Source of the DNA: Cristatella mucedo
Lineage: Eukaryota > Bryozoa > Phylactolaemata > Cristatellidae
Direction: 5' to 3'
NCBI GenBank assembly: GCA_009760855.2
Contig: WPIO01000001.1
Coordinates: 12,099,501-12,163,500, forward strand
DNA: 64,000 bases
Part shown: positions 59,325 through 64,000 of the stretch, in pieces
Numbering within the stretch: the stretch's first letter is position 1
Layout of the letters: every line of letters starts with the position of its first letter
The notes under the pieces: generated by a model
What the model saw: the letters and a program-made list of their open reading frames with translations, nothing else
What the model was told of the DNA's origin: nothing
Databases searched by the model: none
Translations under genes and position numbers: made by a program

Positions 59325-59490
59325 ACCTCGCCTATATAGCGGCAGAGGTGCTTCGGCAGCCGTCACTCCCGCTTGCAGCAGGCATTACAGATTACACGGC
59401 ATTACAGATTACATTGCGGGTATTGCCTGTTGCACGACTCGAACCCACGGCCTGTATTCAGCCCTTCGGGTATAGGCGTAGGAAAGGTGG
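59325..59490 (-). mobile_element. SINE-2, minus-strand copy with internal duplication
   Basis: On the minus strand the B box GCCGTGGGTTCGAGTCGTGC leads to GCAAGCGGGAGTGACGGCTG and CGAAGCACCTCTGCCGCTAT, matching SINE-2. A segment around tgtaatctgtaatgcc is present twice between head and body. Confidence 0.6.
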
Positions 59491-60162
59491 CAAGTGGAAC
59501 ATGGCTTCCTCTCCTTAAGCCGGGATCCGCGGATGGGCTTCAAAGGAACCGCAAAAGTCAGACAAGAATGTGACGTTTACATTCACTATTTTTTTTAAGT
59601 TGCTGTTTTGTGAATGTAGCCATTAATAATCATGTGAATGTAAGTGTGAGTAGCAGGTACTATTTATGTATTCAGGTTGCTAAAGAAAACCACTGATTAT
59701 TTAGGGTTGCAAGCGACGCTATCATCATCGTAGTCGGATTTTGCTTTCTACAATGGTTTTTCAAGTAAGGGACTTTTCAAATTGCTTGAACAACTAAACT
59801 TTTCTGTGCCTTTTCACGAACAAAATTTTACAAATTTAATCTCAAGTTTTGTAAATTAATCCATAAAGTTTAAAAGAATTAGTTTTTAAATAAAGTCAAA
59901 GCATTGAGTCAAAGCATTAAGGCATCTTACAAGGTTGCATATCTCATCTTTAAGCAAAAGAACCCGCGACAATTAATTAAACCTTGGTAAGGCAAAATGC
60001 CCTGGAAATAATTAGGCTGGTTTATGGTTTAATGCAGAGGAAAAAATTGAAACGGCATCTTTATCAAATAAAGTCATTCACTTCAGATTGCAGACATTTC
60101 TATTAATACTATGATGCAAGTCAATAATGAATTGGCATATACATCTATATATACATATATAC

Positions 60163-60223
<61 letters not shown>

Positions 60224-61935
60224 ACTATAATTATTTTCTGGTGGAGCCTTCCCGTTGTGTTTTTTCCGTTATAGGCGCCTTGATGCCGTGATATAAGAAT
60301 TCCTATTCTGTCAGAACGTCGTTAGTGCTTCGCTTAGCATAACTTCAACCGGAAGAAAAATCCGGATGCGCCATGTTGACAGGAGCTTGCGTTTACTTGC
60401 GAGCTCTGCGATACTTGGTAGCACATCTAGCTTTGCTGATTTGGTGAAGAAAGAAGCTCCGCAGATGACCATGACCCATGACCTATCGTATGACCAATCA
60501 CCATGACCTATCGTATCGGCGAACATTGGCGTCAAAGACCGGTGGCAATTCTGAAAGAGGTCTACCTGTCTACCGGTGAGTCGTCGACTTGATCGAAGTC
60601 ATCGAGGAGAGTGAACCATCGCGTTATCAAAAGTTGTTGAAAAGTGGGTGCCGTGCATGCAACTCTTCTCTACCACATAGAAGTTCACTGACTTTTGGCA
60701 GGACGTCTTTGTTGAACTTAAAGCAGAAATTTTACTTTTTAAGAGAAAAAGAGAGCTCACTCACAGTAGTGAAATAAGTAAGAAACATAATTTTGCTAAC
60801 ATCGTACACTGTATTCATATTTTCAGTACGTTATTTACTGGATTTAAGGCAATCAATTTTCAATAAATTAAGTACATTTAATGAATTCAACGTTGTGTTT
60901 GCGTGCCTAGGGGCATTTTCTAGCAAGTGATTCAAAGCTTCCACCAGATTTTCAATGGGGTCCATGACTTAGAAAATGGTAAGAACCGCTGCCCGAGATC
61001 CGATGCCCGAGAACCGATGCCCGAGAAGGAGCATGTACTACTCTGCGAGCCCATTCAGACATCATGCGATTGGACGATTCCGGCTGAGTCAAGGTCTGCG
61101 CGCCTCTTAGTCTTGATACTGGCTACGTTCGTAGGTGTGGCTGCCTATTACGGCAATATGGCGGTGAAGCTCAAGTTCAAGTCATGCTCCACTAGCGGCA
61201 GCCACAGGCGAAAGCTAGGCATCGATTGAGCCTTGCCGCCAGACAGTCGACAGTCCATGCCGATATGCAGTGTTACCTAATGCATCCAACGGCCCATGGT
61301 GTCGAGCATGGAGTTTTATCAATCTGGATTATACTTTAGAGGCTCTCTTGCGCGACCCAAAATGCAAGCATTGCATATGTAGCGACTTGTCGCAGGAAGG
61401 AGCGCTATGCCGGAATGCATCGCTAGATTTAAGCCGCGAAAATGGGTTCTGCTCTGGAGCCCAGGGGACTGGCCGAGGGGCCAGACCTCGCTTGACCTTA
61501 GCAGGGGCTGACGATCGCGGGAAAGCTGGATGGGCGTGACCACCGTCAAGACCCCCCTGACATCCTCCTCTGGGTCGTGCCAAAGGTGGGTCAGGGCCCG
61601 TCGGCCTCTCCCCCCATTCTAAGCCTATGGTCTGAGCAGACGATCCCCCCATCCCCGCGGCTCAGCAGTGAACCGATCACTTAACTAGGCTCGCATACCC
61701 GTGGCTTGTCCGACAATGACAGAAATACGAGTCTGACTTAGAAAAAAACTGAAAACACTCGCCGTTCGAGGAAATATTCGTTGTCGTTCAGCTTGCAAGT
61801 AGGGGCGTCGAGTTTACCTTTCAAACAAGTGCTCTCGCCCTCTACGCTACGGATAGTTACAAGAACGGTTAAATTACGAGCAGCCGCTAGACAGAAGTCA
61901 GCGCTTAGGCCGCCTCGCGTCCCACTCGACGTTCT
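59491..61935. other. No recognisable gene; AT-rich left half with a TA array
   Basis: A TATA/TACATA microsatellite lies at about 60145-60222. ORFs at 60927-61229 and 61270-61652 overlap others on the opposite strand and show no domain. I see nothing else I can name. Confidence 0.35.
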
Positions 61936-62097
61936 AAGGGCCGTGATAGCTCTGGAGGCACGGTGCTCGCTCTTCGAGACTTGGGCCATGAGTTTGAATC
62001 CTGCAGTGGGTGATCCTGCATTGCCAACTGCAGCTGCGGTGATAGCCCTTGGGGCTTTTCTGCCGCTATACAAATGAGGTGGCTAAATAAGCTAATA
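61936..62097 (+). mobile_element. SINE-2, well preserved copy
   Basis: Head gggccgtgatagctctggag, B-box-like catgagtttgaatcctgcag, body ctgcagctgcggtgatagcc and tail gctatacaaatgaggtggct followed by aaataagcta. Same order as 35109-35285. Confidence 0.75.
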
Positions 62098-62802
62098 GCA
62101 TTATAATATTATTCTCCTTATATGAGAGATAATGAAGGATTCGCTGATTAAGCCGACTCCTTCGCTTTCTGGTCATCTGCTATCGTCTATCGGTATTGAT
62201 AGGTGTACACTCCCTTTAGAGAACGTCCGAGTACGATAAGTGGCTATCGCGAAATTGGCTCGGCTCTGTTGACAGTTCCCAGCCGCTTCCGCAGCATGGC
62301 TAAACGCACAGCGCTGCACCACTTGAGCCGCTGCGACTTCACAAAGAGGCGCTGACCGCGCCTGCCTCCATTTATCTCCCGTGCGGTTTTTTGTTTAATC
62401 TGACGAGCCAGTTCTGTCTGTCCCGCGTTGACTACAGGGCTGCTGTGAGAGACTGGGGGCCGGACGTCGGCAGCCCGCCCGTCGGGTGGGCGCATATGTA
62501 CGCCTGACGATGAGAGCCGTCTAAACGCAGCAAGCGAACCCGTAGTATTATTTGGAACTGGCCGTTCGTGTAAGCACGGGCCTCGAGTCGGGGTCGTTTT
62601 ATGTCATGCTCTGTGGGGACTGATAGCCATTGTTGCATGGAGATCAGACAGCCTGCCGGTCACTTTCGATTGCCGATGCCGTTGCTGTTTCAATCAGCCG
62701 GCCGATTCGTTAGACTGCTGGGGAGACAAGGCTCGCTAGATTGACGATCGTCAGACGGGAACACCTACGTACATAACGAGAAAGAGTGAGAATTGTTAGA
62801 GT

Positions 62803-62804
<2 letters not shown>
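62098..62804. other. No recognisable gene
   Basis: No domain-bearing ORF and no repeat family recognised. Confidence 0.35.
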
Positions 62805-62861
<57 letters not shown>

Positions 62862-62864
62862 CGA
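62805..62864. repeat. (GA)n microsatellite
   Basis: A GA run of about 60 bp with a few A or C interruptions at its right end. The Arg-Glu and Ser-Leu ORFs across it are artefacts. Confidence 0.95.
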
Positions 62865-64000
62865 GATGTGAGACTGGGCGGTTGAGGTGGCCTCGGAGAA
62901 ATGGAAACACCACACGAGCTTCGAGTTTTCCAAGCTTGTTTTCCGCCGCCCGAAAAGAGGCGCCCTAAGGCGATTCCAGCCGTTTATAATGACCCTACGG
63001 CATACAGCCAAAGGGGGCATTGTGCTCTCGCACAGAGGGGGCTCATATTTCAAGTGTTCTACGTTGTTGGAAATGTTTGACTTATTATTTCGCGAGCCTG
63101 CCATCAAAGAGGCCAGCTTTATTTTACACCGGACTTCGGCATAATAGACTAATGGATTTCGCCTCGATAAGAGCCCTAGAGCCGTTAGGTAAGCTACTGA
63201 CCTATTGGCCTTTGACAGGACAAACTAAAGTGGCTCTTACAGGAGAGCAGCCCATTACCCACAATGCATCCCGGCGCTGGTGAGAGGATACCTGTGGCAT
63301 TCATCAGTTGCTTCCTTGGCAGCAGGGTCAGCAGACAGACTATCTGGGTGGCGGCTGAGCGGCGCCCGACTATCTCTCTGTGGCAGCTGTAGGCGTGCCC
63401 TGCAAGGTTTTGGTTCTGGCATTTTTGGCAGGGCCTACATCAAGCGATCCCAGATCGGTCAGCAAGTCAGCCTGCTTCTCATCCTTCGCAGCCGACAGAG
63501 AAGCAAAGCTGCATGCGAGACAGGAATCTGATTTGCTGTCAGGATTCTGTCTCTGCGATCGACCAGTACTCGCCTACCTTGTTCGCCGGCCTTGAGCCGG
63601 GGCGAGAGAGTAGGCAGCTTGTCAGGACGAAGGCATAATCAGATGCAAGATGGATTTCGTCATACTTAAGGTGAGCCGAGGTTTTGGAGAGACTAACACA
63701 TGGTCCAGAAATGCTTGCAGCAGTTGCAACAGTAGCAGTCGCGGCTGCTGAGGCTTACATGCCAATAGGGACGAAGCTGCAGGAGCAGCAGCAGCAGTCC
63801 TGTAGGTCTTCTCTGTTCTGCAAGCTCAGGGCACAGTGACCATCCAAGATTGCTTTGGTGCTTGAGTCAGTCCTGAAACTGATTGAAGTACCACCGATTG
63901 TGTAGTAGCATGCTTCGTGTAGTCTAGTTAGCATAGCAATCTCGGCTGCATGCATTGCCTTTGCTGTGTCAGCCTCTTAGCTATGCTACTTGACGGCTTG
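62865..64000. other. No recognisable gene
   Basis: ORFs at 62887-63144, 63020-63283, 63280-63531 and 63380-63595 overlap one another in different frames without recognisable domains. A short CAG-rich stretch lies near 63778-63800. Confidence 0.35.

Overview
The window is nuclear DNA from an animal, most likely a lophotrochozoan (mollusc, nemertean, phoronid or a relative). It carries spliced genes with GT-AG introns, many non-LTR retrotransposon and SINE remnants, and long microsatellites. It also holds a 5.25 kb mitochondrial insertion that uses the invertebrate mitochondrial code (TGA read as Trp, AGA/AGG as Ser). Its core order, nad1-trnP(-)-nad6-cob-trnS2-trnT(-)-nad4L-nad4, is the block known from chiton-like lophotrochozoan mitochondria. 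The species cannot be named from sequence alone.

Protein-coding content is sparse. The only host genes I can support are two minus-strand paralogues of N-acylphosphatidylethanolamine phospholipase D (NAPE-PLD), at 3746-7773 and 20958-22904. Both have four recognisable exons with the same splice phases and all metal-binding motifs. Their 5' ends (about 100 residues in the human enzyme) were not found. Paralogue 1 carries a 2.8 kb intron filled with a TG-rich minisatellite, a SINE and a MITE. Paralogue 2 is compact, and one of its introns is 87 bp, free of in-frame stops and would encode a hydrophobic segment.

The rest is dominated by mobile DNA. LINE family A (L2/CR1-like, tail with ATT repeats) and LINE family B (CR1-like, tail with ACATT repeats) occur in many mostly 5'-truncated copies. 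The longest B copy (16200-20465) is split by a 2 kb decayed coding element. The longest A copy (25600-32955) is split by the mitochondrial insertion (27212-32465). Two tRNA-headed SINE families are present, and SINE-1 shares its 3' tail with LINE A. Also present are hAT-like MITEs, a solo LTR with target duplication, and a short LTR-LTR element with a repeat-rich ORF.

Region by region: 1-3.7 kb repeats and unexplained DNA; 3.7-7.8 kb NAPE-PLD paralogue 1; 7.8-16 kb mostly unexplained with LINE B ends and an inverted repeat; 16.2-20.5 kb nested LINE B; 21-22.9 kb NAPE-PLD paralogue 2; 23-27.2 kb LINEs; 27.2-32.5 kb mitochondrial insertion; 32.5-41.6 kb LINE, SINE and MITE remnants; 41.8-43.5 kb LTR element; 43.5-64 kb mostly unexplained, partly GC-rich DNA with scattered repeats. 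All identifications were made by eye; no alignment or database search was run.
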